Shown: positions 15,201-22,324 of the stretch, piece after piece
How the letters are laid out: each line of letters begins with the position of its first letter
Numbering within the stretch: the stretch's first letter is position 1
Origin: Bacillota bacterium
GTDB lineage: Bacteria > Bacillota_I > Bacilli_A > Erysipelotrichales > Erysipelotrichaceae
Reading direction: 5' to 3'
Length of the DNA: 37,528 bases
Assembly (NCBI GenBank): GCA_023249475.1
Contig: JAHFCO010000023.1
Coordinates: 1-37,528, forward strand
Position numbers and translations under genes: made by a program
Notes under the pieces: model-generated
Databases searched by the model: none
Seen by the model: only the letters and a program-made list of their open reading frames with translations
Told to the model about the DNA's origin: nothing

Positions 15201-15910
15201 TCATCGAAGTGCTTTATCCGGAAGTCGCCTTGTAGTATGGCGATCGCGGGAACGTGGATCTTCTCAAACACTGTTTACCGAACGCCGAATTCGTCTCTAC
15301 CGGATTCAATGAGAAACCGGCGTTTGTTGATCGCGCCGTCGATCTCGTTTTGATGGGCCCTTCCGGCGAGAAGGACCAATTGAGAATCATCGAGAGTCTC
15401 AAACCCTACGTCGATGCGTTGAAGTCATGCATCGATCGCGGTACGCATTTTCTACTGACCGGCAACGCGTTGGACGCGTTTGGCATGTATATCCTTGATG
15501 ATCACAAGAAACGTCATGAAGCCTTGGGTTTATTCGACTTCTATGCAACGCAGGATCTGTGGCATCGCTATAACGGATATGTCCTGGGTACGTTCAACGG
15601 ATTCGATCTGGTCGGCCATAAATCCCAATTCTCGATGCTTCACGGAGACAATGCCAAGAACGCCTTCTTCGAAGTGAATCGTGGCATCGGGATCAACCCG
15701 GATTCGAAGTTCGAAGGGATCCATGTCAACAACCTTTATGCCACGGCCATGATCGGACCGATCTTGGCGCTCAACCCGAAGTTCACCCGGCATCTACTCA
15801 TGGAAATGAACGTCGGGGACATCAATATCCCCTTTGAAAAAGAATTGATGGCGGCGTACGATGTCAGAGTGAGCGAGTTCAAACGAGAAGATATCAAAAT
15901 GATTCACTAA
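15197..15910 (+). CDS. gatD: GatD-like glutamine amidotransferase subunit, catalytic residues lost, in-frame amber
   Basis: Homologue of GatD, the glutaminase partner of MurT. A strong AAAGGGAGGTGA (15182-15192) places the start at 15197, overlapping the murT stop. The frame reads MIIEVLYPEVAL, then TAG (15233-15235), then YGDRGN, exactly where GatD proteins have LYGDRGN; a TTG-to-TAG change would explain it. After the stop the frame is open to 15910, about 218 codons counted from an in-frame GTG at 15254. Collinear GatD landmarks continue (VLMGPSGEKDQ, LGLFDFY, GPILALNP). The nucleophile elbow reads LLTGNALDAFG where GatD has a Cys (now Gly, 15461-15463), and the His of the HGP motif is Ile (15752-15754). 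It cannot work as a normal glutaminase. It may be a pseudogene, a structural partner of MurT, or contain a sequencing error at the TAG. Confidence 0.75.
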
Positions 15911-15936
15911 AAAATGACCCGAAGGTCATTTTTTCG
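15909..15936. terminator. Bidirectional terminator between gatD and the GH16 gene
   Basis: AAAAAATGACC, loop CGAA, GGTCATTTTTT. A and T tracts flank the stem, so it serves both convergent genes, and it overlaps both stop codons. Confidence 0.92.
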
Positions 15937-16807
15937 TTTTTAATATGTCTTCGATTTCTTGCGCTTTGTAAACCCGGATCGAGTCGATCTCCATCGAAAC
16001 CGGCCATCCTTCCTCGGCGACGCCTTTCGCACCGCCCCAGGATCCGCCGACCGCCACATTGAGGATCAAGTGGAAGGGGACGTCGAAGGGCCATTCCGTA
16101 TAATTGGGACAATTCAGATAGAGGGAAGGCATGAAGCGATATTTGAAGGTTCCGTCGATGGAGAAGCGAATCTGATCCGGGAGCCATTCGATCGCATAGG
16201 TATGGAAGGTGCCGTTGACATCTTCGACCCGACTGCTGAACCCTTTCTGCGTCCCGATCTTGTGGTTGAATTTCGACGTATGGACGGTTCCGAAGATTTT
16301 GTCCTGGTCTTGGGTGACGTGTTCCATGATGTCGATTTCGCCGGACTTCGGCCATCCGCCATATTGCGAGACCGTCGGCAACATCCAGATCGCCGACCAC
16401 GTCCCCAGGTTTTCAGGGACCTTCGCGACGACTTCGATCTTCACATACCGCCAGTCGCCTTTGTTTTTAGAAATCATCCGCGTGGATGTGAAGGGGTTGT
16501 TCCCGACGTTCTCCTTGCGTACTTCGATGACGAGTTTCCCGTCCTTGACTTCGACGTTCTCTCCGTCGGTATAGTATTGAAGCTCCTGGTTCCCCCAACC
16601 ATGGCCTCCGGTTTCATAGGACCATTTCATCGGATCGGGCGCCCCGTCGACCTCGAACTCATCGTTCCAGACCATGTCGTAGGTGAGCGCGTTTAAATCG
16701 TAGGTATAACCCATTCCTTTGCAGTGCAGCGTGCTTTCTTCTTTCGGCGGTTTCTCGGTGCATCCCGCCAGGAGTAAACAGAGTACGATGGCCAGTCCTT
16801 TTTTCAT
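15926..16807 (-). CDS. GH16 family beta-glucanase (laminarinase-like) lipoprotein
   Basis: Secreted, membrane-anchored endo-beta-glucanase of 293 residues. The signal peptide ends in lipobox LAGC near residue 16. The domain starts at MVWNDEFEVDG and continues with GHGWGNQELQYYT and STRMISK. It carries the GH16 catalytic motif GEIDIMEHV, in which the first Glu is the nucleophile, Asp assists and the second Glu is acid/base. The extra Met in the motif fits the laminarinase-type (GH16_3) group acting on beta-1,3 or mixed-link glucans. AGAGGTG precedes the ATG. The promoter carries a perfect 14-base palindrome, so sugar-dependent repression is likely. It probably degrades algal, fungal or plant beta-glucan outside the cell. 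Confidence 0.93.
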   Translation of the reverse strand: MKKGLAIVLCLLLAGCTEKPPKEESTLHCKGMGYTYDLNALTYDMVWNDEFEVDGAPDPMKWSYETGGHGWGNQELQYYTDGENVEVKDGKLVIEVRKENVGNNPFTSTRMISKNKGDWRYVKIEVVAKVPENLGTWSAIWMLPTVSQYGGWPKSGEIDIMEHVTQDQDKIFGTVHTSKFNHKIGTQKGFSSRVEDVNGTFHTYAIEWLPDQIRFSIDGTFKYRFMPSLYLNCPNYTEWPFDVPFHLILNVAVGGSWGGAKGVAEEGWPVSMEIDSIRVYKAQEIEDILKTKK

Positions 16808-16826
16808 GGTACACCTCTTCGTCTCG

Positions 16827-16863
16827 ATTATAACTGAAAAATAAGGTAAAGAAAACGTTTTCT
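16827..16863 (-). promoter_or_regulatory. Promoter and palindromic operator of the GH16 gene
   Basis: On the minus strand the -10 is TATAAT (16827-16832); the position 17 bases upstream is a poor -35 (TTTTCT). The perfect palindrome AGAAAACGTTTTCT (16850-16863) covers that -35. Such a CG-centred palindrome is typical of LacI/CcpA-family operators. Confidence 0.7.
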
Positions 16864-16882
16864 ATCACGGAACGATCGGTAT

Positions 16883-17815
16883 TTACTCAACTTTCATAAA
16901 GTGTTCGAAGATTCGATGGGCTCGTGCGGTGTTGATCGCACTTGATTTGGAAGTCCGCTCCATCACGAAATGCATCTTGTTTGGATATGGCGGGGAGAGC
17001 GGCCATTTCCCATGGTTCTCCAATCCTTTCAGCCAGGCTAGCGCCTCATTGAGTAAAGGGTCATAAGGTGATCCGCTGTCGGCGAAGTATTCCAAGGCGC
17101 GAAGGACGTCGTAATGCCAATGCGTCGGCCAGTGCAACGAGAGGAAATGGGGATCGATGATCCGACCATCCTTATCGCTCAAAAAAAGGCGGTGTTGGAG
17201 CAGGAACTCGTCGGCGGACCGACGTTGGGATTTGACTTCATCGATGCGGTAGCGATACCCTTGTCGTTCATACTCCCAATATCCTTCATTGACCGACAAG
17301 GTCGTATGGAAGGAACTGTGGTGGACCTTGACTTTTGGATGACGGCAATTGAATCCGCCGTCGGGAAGACGCTGGTCGAGCAGATGGTCGATGACGGGTT
17401 TCAGCTTCTCTTCATCGGCATGGAAGTAGGCGGCGAAATTCAGGAACATCCCCGTGATGCAGCAATCGGACCGTTTCTCATGGGGCATCGTACCGATGCC
17501 GCCGTCCTTGGCGATCAAGTGATCCAAGACCCATGCGACACTCGAATGGATCCTGGGTTCGTCCTGCGGGAAACCGATGCATTTCAACAATAACAAGGTA
17601 TAGTGGGTCGAAGTCCATTTCGGTCGATAATAGCCCTCCCCCCACTCGCCGTTTGGTTTTTGGCAATCCATCAGCCGTTTTCCCCATCCTTCATGACGGA
17701 TTTTCTCTTGGATTTCATGCAACACTTCGGGTCGACTCTTCAAAAAATCACGATGCACGCGGTATTGGATCGAGGGGTCTTGCTGCAGTAACCAATCCAG
17801 GATGGTCTGCTCCAT
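16883..17815 (-). CDS. Alpha/alpha-toroid (terpene cyclase/prenyltransferase-fold) protein
   Basis: 310-residue protein with helical repeats of the squalene-cyclase/prenyltransferase barrel type, seen in DCQKPNGEWGEG, WVLDHLIAKDGGIG, QRLPDGGFNCRHP and LRALEYFADSGSP. No signal peptide is seen. It lacks the DxDD motif of hopene cyclases, so terpene cyclisation is not supported. Homologues in Bacillota are annotated only by fold. AAAGGGAG precedes the ATG. It lies upstream of the GH16 gene on the same strand, but GH16 has its own promoter in the 75-base gap. Role unknown; the fold also occurs in sugar-processing barrels. Confidence 0.75.
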   Translation of the reverse strand: MEQTILDWLLQQDPSIQYRVHRDFLKSRPEVLHEIQEKIRHEGWGKRLMDCQKPNGEWGEGYYRPKWTSTHYTLLLLKCIGFPQDEPRIHSSVAWVLDHLIAKDGGIGTMPHEKRSDCCITGMFLNFAAYFHADEEKLKPVIDHLLDQRLPDGGFNCRHPKVKVHHSSFHTTLSVNEGYWEYERQGYRYRIDEVKSQRRSADEFLLQHRLFLSDKDGRIIDPHFLSLHWPTHWHYDVLRALEYFADSGSPYDPLLNEALAWLKGLENHGKWPLSPPYPNKMHFVMERTSKSSAINTARAHRIFEHFMKVE

Positions 17816-17835
17816 AGGATCACTCCCTTTTCTCT

Positions 17836-17865
17836 AGAATAGACATCTTTACCCATAGAATTCAA
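17836..17865 (-). promoter_or_regulatory. Promoter of the toroid-protein gene
   Basis: Minus strand: -35 TTGAAT (17860-17865), 18-base spacer, -10 TATTCT (17836-17841). Confidence 0.5.
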
Positions 17866-17914
17866 GCGGAATCGCAATTCTTCGTGGATTTGGTCCTCTC
17901 AAGGCTTGTTTTCG

Positions 17915-17943
17915 TTGAAAGTTCGTTACATTTGGTCTAAACT
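17915..17943 (+). promoter_or_regulatory. Promoter of the DEAD-box helicase, with long leader
   Basis: -35 TTGAAA (17915-17920), 17-base spacer, -10 TAAACT (17938-17943). The ATG is at 18051, leaving a leader of about 100 bases, a feature often seen in cold-shock helicase genes. A GGAGGAGG run in the leader has no start codon in a suitable position. Confidence 0.5.
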
Positions 17944-18050
17944 ATGGTACATTAAAGTGCACTGCGAAGAAAACGGAGGAGGAACCTTCGATCGCGGTCT
18001 GGACGTTTGCCTTTGTGTATGCAGGGATGAAGACGTCGGAAAGGGTTGGA

Positions 18051-19415
18051 ATGCAATTTAATCAATTTGAAATCCTGGCGCAGATTCAAAAAGCGCTCGT
18101 TGAAGAGGGGTATGCGGAAGCGACACCGATTCAAGCGCAGGCGATCGGGCCATTGTTGGAGGGGAAGGATCTGCTGGGTTGTGCCCAGACGGGGACGGGC
18201 AAAACCGCCGCGTTCGCGATCCCCATTCTTCAGCATCTCCATAAAAACCGTAACGAGAAGGGGATTCGTCCCATCAAAGCCTTGGTTTTGGCACCGACGC
18301 GCGAACTGGCGATCCAGATCCACGAAAGTTTCGAAACCTATGGAAAACATTTGGGATTACGCTCGACGCCGATCTACGGCGGGGTGCCCCAGACCAAACA
18401 AACCAAGGCGCTTTCCACCGGCGTCGATATCCTGGTGGCGACCCCGGGTCGTCTGCTCGACCTGATCAACCAACGTTATATCCGCTTGGACCGTCTGACC
18501 CACTTCGTCCTGGACGAAGCCGACCGGATGCTGGACATGGGCATGTTGCAGGATGTACGCAAGATCCTGACCTACGTCCCGACCGTCCGTCAAACGATGT
18601 TCTTCTCGGCCACGATGCCCCCGGCGATCATGTCGTTGGCGGATACGATGCTGAAGGATCCGGTCAAAGTCGTCGTGACGCCGATCGCGTCCACGGTCGA
18701 TACGATCCGTCAGCAACTCTATTTCGTCGATCGTGGCAACAAGACCAACTTGTTGATCGAATTGCTGAAGACCGAAGACATCGAATCGGTCTTGGTGTTC
18801 TCACGTACCAAACACGGTGCGGACAAGATCGTCAAATCGCTGGAAAAGGCGCGCATTTCGTCCCTTGCCATCCATGGCAATAAGTCGCAGAACGCCCGTC
18901 AAGCCGCATTGAAGAGTTTCAAAGACCGCAAGACCAAGATCTTGGTCGCGACGGACATCGCCGCGCGCGGATTGGACATCGACAACCTGTCGCATGTCAT
19001 CATCTATGACCTCCCGGAAGTCCCGGAAATCTATGTCCACCGGATCGGCCGTACCGGTCGCGCCGGATTGGGCGGAACCGCGATGACGTTCTGTGACGAC
19101 GAAGAATACGGATTACTGAAGGATGTGCAAAAGCTCATCAAGAAGACGATCCCGGTCATCAAGAACCATCCATTCGCGATCCCCGAACCCGTCGATGCGA
19201 CCTATAAGCCACCGCTGCCAAAGAAGAAAGGTCGTCCTCAGAACCATATCTTCGCCCCCAAGCAAGAATTCGGGATCGAACCGACCAAACATCATTGGCA
19301 CAAGGACAAGCCTGAACATAAGGGACCCTCGACTTCCTATCCCAAGCAAAGCGGCGGACAAAGAAGTGAGCAGAAACCTTCGTACCGGAAAACGACATCG
19401 AACCAAGATAAGTAA
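18051..19415 (+). CDS. DEAD-box RNA helicase (RhlE/CshA-like)
   Basis: ATP-dependent RNA helicase of 454 residues acting in ribosome assembly or RNA decay. All core motifs are present in order: Q motif ([20 protein letters not shown]), [60 protein letters not shown] and [10 protein letters not shown]. The last ~75 residues form a basic, Lys/Pro/Gln-rich tail (KKKGRPQNH and onward) likely to bind RNA. GGAAAGGG places the start at 18051; an ATG at 18015 is possible but has no site. A terminator follows. Confidence 0.93.
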   Translation: MQFNQFEILAQIQKALVEEGYAEATPIQAQAIGPLLEGKDLLGCAQTGTGKTAAFAIPILQHLHKNRNEKGIRPIKALVLAPTRELAIQIHESFETYGKHLGLRSTPIYGGVPQTKQTKALSTGVDILVATPGRLLDLINQRYIRLDRLTHFVLDEADRMLDMGMLQDVRKILTYVPTVRQTMFFSATMPPAIMSLADTMLKDPVKVVVTPIASTVDTIRQQLYFVDRGNKTNLLIELLKTEDIESVLVFSRTKHGADKIVKSLEKARISSLAIHGNKSQNARQAALKSFKDRKTKILVATDIAARGLDIDNLSHVIIYDLPEVPEIYVHRIGRTGRAGLGGTAMTFCDDEEYGLLKDVQKLIKKTIPVIKNHPFAIPEPVDATYKPPLPKKKGRPQNHIFAPKQEFGIEPTKHHWHKDKPEHKGPSTSYPKQSGGQRSEQKPSYRKTTSNQDK

Positions 19416-19441
19416 AAAACTCCTCACGGAGTTTTTTTTTC
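19414..19441. terminator. Bidirectional terminator after the helicase
   Basis: AAAAAACTCC, loop TCAC, GGAGTTTTTT with further T residues. The A tract serves the convergent nucleotidyltransferase gene. Confidence 0.9.
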
Positions 19442-20267
19442 ATGTTTTGAGTTTGGAGTAGTTGCAGATTACGAAATCGCCGACTTCTTGGGAAATGAAC
19501 GCATTCATTCTTTCAGAGATTTCTTCGACAAGCGATATCCCTTCGTCGATGGTCATCGTGTTCACTTTGAGTAACCGCTCGATGTCCTGTTTTGCGTTCT
19601 TCGGCATCGATTCAAACGTATCCATCGCTTCCAGCAATCGTTTCTCGCCCGGATGGAAACGCCGGTTCGCAGCGAACAGCACATCGAAGTACATCGCGAG
19701 GAATTCCGTTGTGCGATGCTGGATCGAAATCAGGTCCTTTCGCCGGATCGCTTTCATCAACTGAAAGGACAGGGAAGGCATCCGGTTTGAAATCAGTAAA
19801 CCGTTCTTCCTCAAGATCGCTTCACGCAGAGCTTCGGGATATCCCGTGTACGTACTCCGCAACCCTTGGATCGATGTCGCATCGTCATAGAGGATCAGCG
19901 ATGTCTGAAGGTTGTGGACCATGCATGTCGAATAGCCGAAGTTGGCGCGAGGATGGACATAGGTCGCGTCATAGACCTCGTCGATGAAACTTATTTTGCG
20001 ATAGATGATTTCCATCTCGATCCCGTCGGTCAGAATCCCGTCGTCCTCTTCTTCCCAAAACGTGTTCGCAAGTTCCAGATACGCAAAGTATTTCGAAAGG
20101 ATCTCCTTTCGTATTGATAATGGGATCGGTTCATCCGTATAGACGTACAGGTCGATGTCCGACTTCGCGTCCATCTTCCCTGTCGCGCGCGATCCGCCCA
20201 GGAGGATCAGACGAACCATCGGAAGATGCGATAATTCATCGACGATTTTATCAAACAAGGTCATCAT
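19440..20267 (-). CDS. Nucleotidyltransferase-domain protein
   Basis: 275-residue protein with an N-terminal Pol-beta-type nucleotidyltransferase core: GGSRATGKMDAKSDIDLYVY holds the GS motif and the paired metal-binding Asp residues. The remaining two thirds is helical and resembles the C-terminal parts of aminoglycoside or lincosamide nucleotidyltransferases, without enough detail to name a substrate. Start chosen at 20267 (ATGATG after GGAGGAG on the minus strand). It overlaps the end of the pseudouridine synthase gene by 17 bases, so the two are in one operon. Drug resistance should not be assumed. Confidence 0.78.
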   Translation of the reverse strand: MMTLFDKIVDELSHLPMVRLILLGGSRATGKMDAKSDIDLYVYTDEPIPLSIRKEILSKYFAYLELANTFWEEEDDGILTDGIEMEIIYRKISFIDEVYDATYVHPRANFGYSTCMVHNLQTSLILYDDATSIQGLRSTYTGYPEALREAILRKNGLLISNRMPSLSFQLMKAIRRKDLISIQHRTTEFLAMYFDVLFAANRRFHPGEKRLLEAMDTFESMPKNAKQDIERLLKVNTMTIDEGISLVEEISERMNAFISQEVGDFVICNYSKLKT

Positions 20268-20991
20268 CCCGCTCCTCCGTGCTTCCAAGCATCCCCATCA
20301 ATCCGGTCATTTCTTCATCGCTCAACACACGCCATTTCCCTTTGGGGAGGAACCCGAGATCGATGTTCATGACGCGGATTCGTTTCAAGCGTGCGACGGA
20401 ATAACCCAACGCGGTGCACATCCGCCGTATTTGACGGTTGAGCCCTTGGTTCAGGATGATCGAAAACGACGAATCGTTCAGGATCTTTACTTTACAGGGA
20501 AGGGTCTTGGTGATCTCGTCTTTGACGGGGTTGTAGATTTCGACCCCGCGCTCCATCAACCCTTTGAAATTCGGTTTCAGTTTCGTCGTGACATTCACGA
20601 TGTATTCTTTCTCGTGTCCGTTTTCAGCCCGTAGGATTTTATTGACGATGCTTCCGTCGCTCGTCAATAAAATCAATCCTTCGCTGTCCTTGTCCAAGCG
20701 GCCGATCGGAAAAATCCGTTGGGGGTACTGGATGGCGGAAAGGATGTTGCTTTCGATCTCCGGATCGGTCGTGCAGGTGATGCCGACCGGCTTGTGATAG
20801 GCGATCGTGACTTTCTTGGTTTCGACCTGTAATACCTTGCCATCCAAGGTCACAACGTCCGTGTCTTCCACCTTCATCCCCAAAACCGCCGGTTTTCCAT
20901 TCACCGACACCCGGTTTTGGCTGATGTAGTCATCCGCTTCGCGGCGCGAACAGAGACCGGTCGCGCTGATGTAATTGTTGAGTCGTGTCAT
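20251..20991 (-). CDS. rluF: 23S rRNA pseudouridine synthase, RsuA/RluF-like
   Basis: 246-residue rRNA-modifying enzyme. Residues 1-50 form an S4 RNA-binding domain (MTRLNNYISATGLCSRREADDYI). The catalytic domain has VTIAYHKPVGITCT and the active-site Asp in IGRLDKDSEGLILL, then the NQGLNRQIRRMCTALGY block. The N-terminus and the TDPEIE segment fit RluF (U2604) better than RluB or RsuA, but this is a family-level guess. AAAGGAGG places the start at 20991. It is cotranscribed with the nucleotidyltransferase and probably with the upstream cupin gene. Confidence 0.88.
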   Translation of the reverse strand: MTRLNNYISATGLCSRREADDYISQNRVSVNGKPAVLGMKVEDTDVVTLDGKVLQVETKKVTIAYHKPVGITCTTDPEIESNILSAIQYPQRIFPIGRLDKDSEGLILLTSDGSIVNKILRAENGHEKEYIVNVTTKLKPNFKGLMERGVEIYNPVKDEITKTLPCKVKILNDSSFSIILNQGLNRQIRRMCTALGYSVARLKRIRVMNIDLGFLPKGKWRVLSDEEMTGLMGMLGSTEERDDDLV

Positions 20992-21028
20992 ACTGCCTCC
21001 TTTAGCATGCAATGTAAATCGGACTGCG

Positions 21029-21526
21029 TCATTCCTCTTCGACTTCGGATGTCGTCAGTTTCTCGATCCATTCCTGGTGTTCAGGATAACGGAGGATCAG
21101 TTCGGTTTGGGTATGCAGGGTGAATTCTTCAAACAGGAAGCCGGGGGAGACCATGCATCCGACCAGGGAAGCCCCTTGGTTGGGGACAAGGGATCCGAAG
21201 ACGCACCCTTTGCGGACCAGAGCCTGCATCACCTGATGACGGAAGGGACCCAGATGGATGACTTCCAATACGCCATCCTCGTCGATGACGACGATGTCCA
21301 AGGGGTCGCCGTTTTGATAATACCAGACTTCATCGCTTTGCAGCGTATGGAAGCGGGAAACATCCGTATCGCTGAGTAAGAAGAGAATGCTGGAATAAAG
21401 CGGGCGGGTCGGTCGGTCTTCGATGGCGATGTGGTCGGGTGCGAGGAGCGTTTCCACATAGTATCCACCTTCGGGGTGGGGAAGCATGCCATATTGGTCA
21501 ATCCAGAGTTTCGCTTGTAGATTCAT
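21029..21526 (-). CDS. DUF985 family cupin
   Basis: 165-residue single-domain cupin of the DUF985 (cupin_5) family. Recognisable blocks are LPHPEGGYYVET at the N-terminus, SSILFLLSDTDVSRFHTLQSDEVWYY (split here as SRFHTLQSDE and VWYYQNG), and SLVGCMVSPGFLFEEF at the end. The family folds like plant seed cupins and has no settled activity. The ribosome binding site is weak (GGAAACGACC). First gene of a three-gene minus-strand run: cupin, RluF-like synthase, nucleotidyltransferase. Confidence 0.88.
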   Translation of the reverse strand: MNLQAKLWIDQYGMLPHPEGGYYVETLLAPDHIAIEDRPTRPLYSSILFLLSDTDVSRFHTLQSDEVWYYQNGDPLDIVVIDEDGVLEVIHLGPFRHQVMQALVRKGCVFGSLVPNQGASLVGCMVSPGFLFEEFTLHTQTELILRYPEHQEWIEKLTTSEVEEE

Positions 21527-21556
21527 AGGTCGTTTCCGTTTCTATATTTCCACACT

Positions 21557-21610
21557 ATCTTACCATCGATGGGCATCGGATTCAAATGTCGTGACGAACG
21601 ATGGTAAGAT
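21557..21610. promoter_or_regulatory. Divergent promoter region with 12-base inverted repeats
   Basis: For the minus-strand cupin gene: -35 TTGAAT (21580-21585), 17-base spacer, -10 TAAGAT (21557-21562). The sequence ATCTTACCATCG (21557-21568) occurs inverted as CGATGGTAAGAT (21599-21610), 30 bases away. The first copy includes the -10 box. Confidence 0.6.
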
Positions 21611-21623
21611 TTGGTTAAACACA

Positions 21624-21673
21624 TTGACAAGTCGCGTTGTGTGTATTACTGTATTAGTATTCGTAGTACAGTA
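21624..21673 (+). promoter_or_regulatory. Promoter and inverted-repeat operator of the VTT protein
   Basis: -35 TTGACA (21624-21629), 17-base spacer, -10 TACTGT (21647-21652). TACTGTA (21647-21653) and TACAGTA (21667-21673) are perfect inverted repeats 13 bases apart, the first covering the -10. Confidence 0.5.
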
Positions 21674-21689
21674 GAAGGAGGACAAGACC

Positions 21690-22295
21690 TTGGAGTGGCT
21701 CAAACCGTATCTTTATTACCTCTCTCCCGAATTCTGGTTCGCGGTCGCCGAAACCTTCAAGGGTTTTGGACCCTTGGCGCCGATTTTCCTGGCGTTGATC
21801 GAATCCGTCATCCCCGCGCTTCCTCTGTTGGTCATCATCACGTTCAATACGTCGGTCTACGGACCGGTGCTTGGCTTTATCTTCTCATGGGTGGGGACGA
21901 CCTTGGGTGCGATCGTCATGTTCTATTTCCACCGTTATGTTTTCAAGAAGTTTCTGCTCCAATGGTTCGGACGTCACCCCAAAGTCCAAGCGGCCTTGGC
22001 ATGGGTCGGCAACAAACCCGCGGCGACCTTGTTCATCATCTCCGCGATTCCGTTCACACCGAGTTCCGCCATCAACTTGGCCTATGGTCTATCCGATTTC
22101 AGCAAGCGGTCGTTTGTGAAGACGACTTTGGCGGCGAAGTTCGTGATGGTGATGACGATGACCTTGTTTGGCACCGCCTTTAAGGAAGCCTTCGACAACC
22201 CGTGGTTCATCGTGTTGGCGATCGCGATCCTGGTTATCTTGTTCTTCGTGGCGAAAGCCTTAAGTAAACGTCATCATCTGGATGATTTAGGATAA
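21690..22295 (+). CDS. VTT-domain (TVP38/TMEM64/DedA-like) membrane protein
   Basis: 201-residue integral membrane protein of the VTT (SNARE-associated) group. It has the family pattern of a re-entrant hydrophobic segment with an acidic residue (ALIESVIPALP), a Gly-rich membrane helix (FSWVGTTLGAIVMFY), and the IPFTPSSAINLAYGLS block corresponding to the F/RxxPxxxxN motif. Relatives flip undecaprenyl phosphate or phospholipids. The start codon is TTG at 21690, chosen for GAAGGAGG eight bases upstream. Probable lipid flippase function is inferred from family only. Confidence 0.87.
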   Translation: MEWLKPYLYYLSPEFWFAVAETFKGFGPLAPIFLALIESVIPALPLLVIITFNTSVYGPVLGFIFSWVGTTLGAIVMFYFHRYVFKKFLLQWFGRHPKVQAALAWVGNKPAATLFIISAIPFTPSSAINLAYGLSDFSKRSFVKTTLAAKFVMVMTMTLFGTAFKEAFDNPWFIVLAIAILVILFFVAKALSKRHHLDDLG

Positions 22296-22298
22296 ACC

Positions 22299-22322
22299 GA
22301 AGCCCGCATACGCGGGCTTTTC
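22299..22322 (+). terminator. Terminator after the VTT gene
   Basis: AAGCCCGC, loop ATAC, GCGGGCTT, then TTCTTT. Confidence 0.85.
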
Positions 22323-22324
22323 TT

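Noticed and set aside
15233-15235. Reassigned stop codon, pyrrolysine or selenocysteine
   Set aside because: The codon is TAG, not TGA, so selenocysteine does not apply. TAG ends several ordinary genes here, and no suppressor tRNA or Pyl gene is seen in the window. It cannot be fully excluded without the genome.
15254-15910. GatD starting naturally at GTG 15254
   Set aside because: That start has only a weak GCGGGA before it and omits the conserved YGDRGN N-terminus, while a strong ribosome binding site sits at the 15197 ATG. Kept only as a fallback start.
19440-20267. Aminoglycoside resistance gene
   Set aside because: Only the general nucleotidyltransferase core is visible; operon context is rRNA modification, not resistance.
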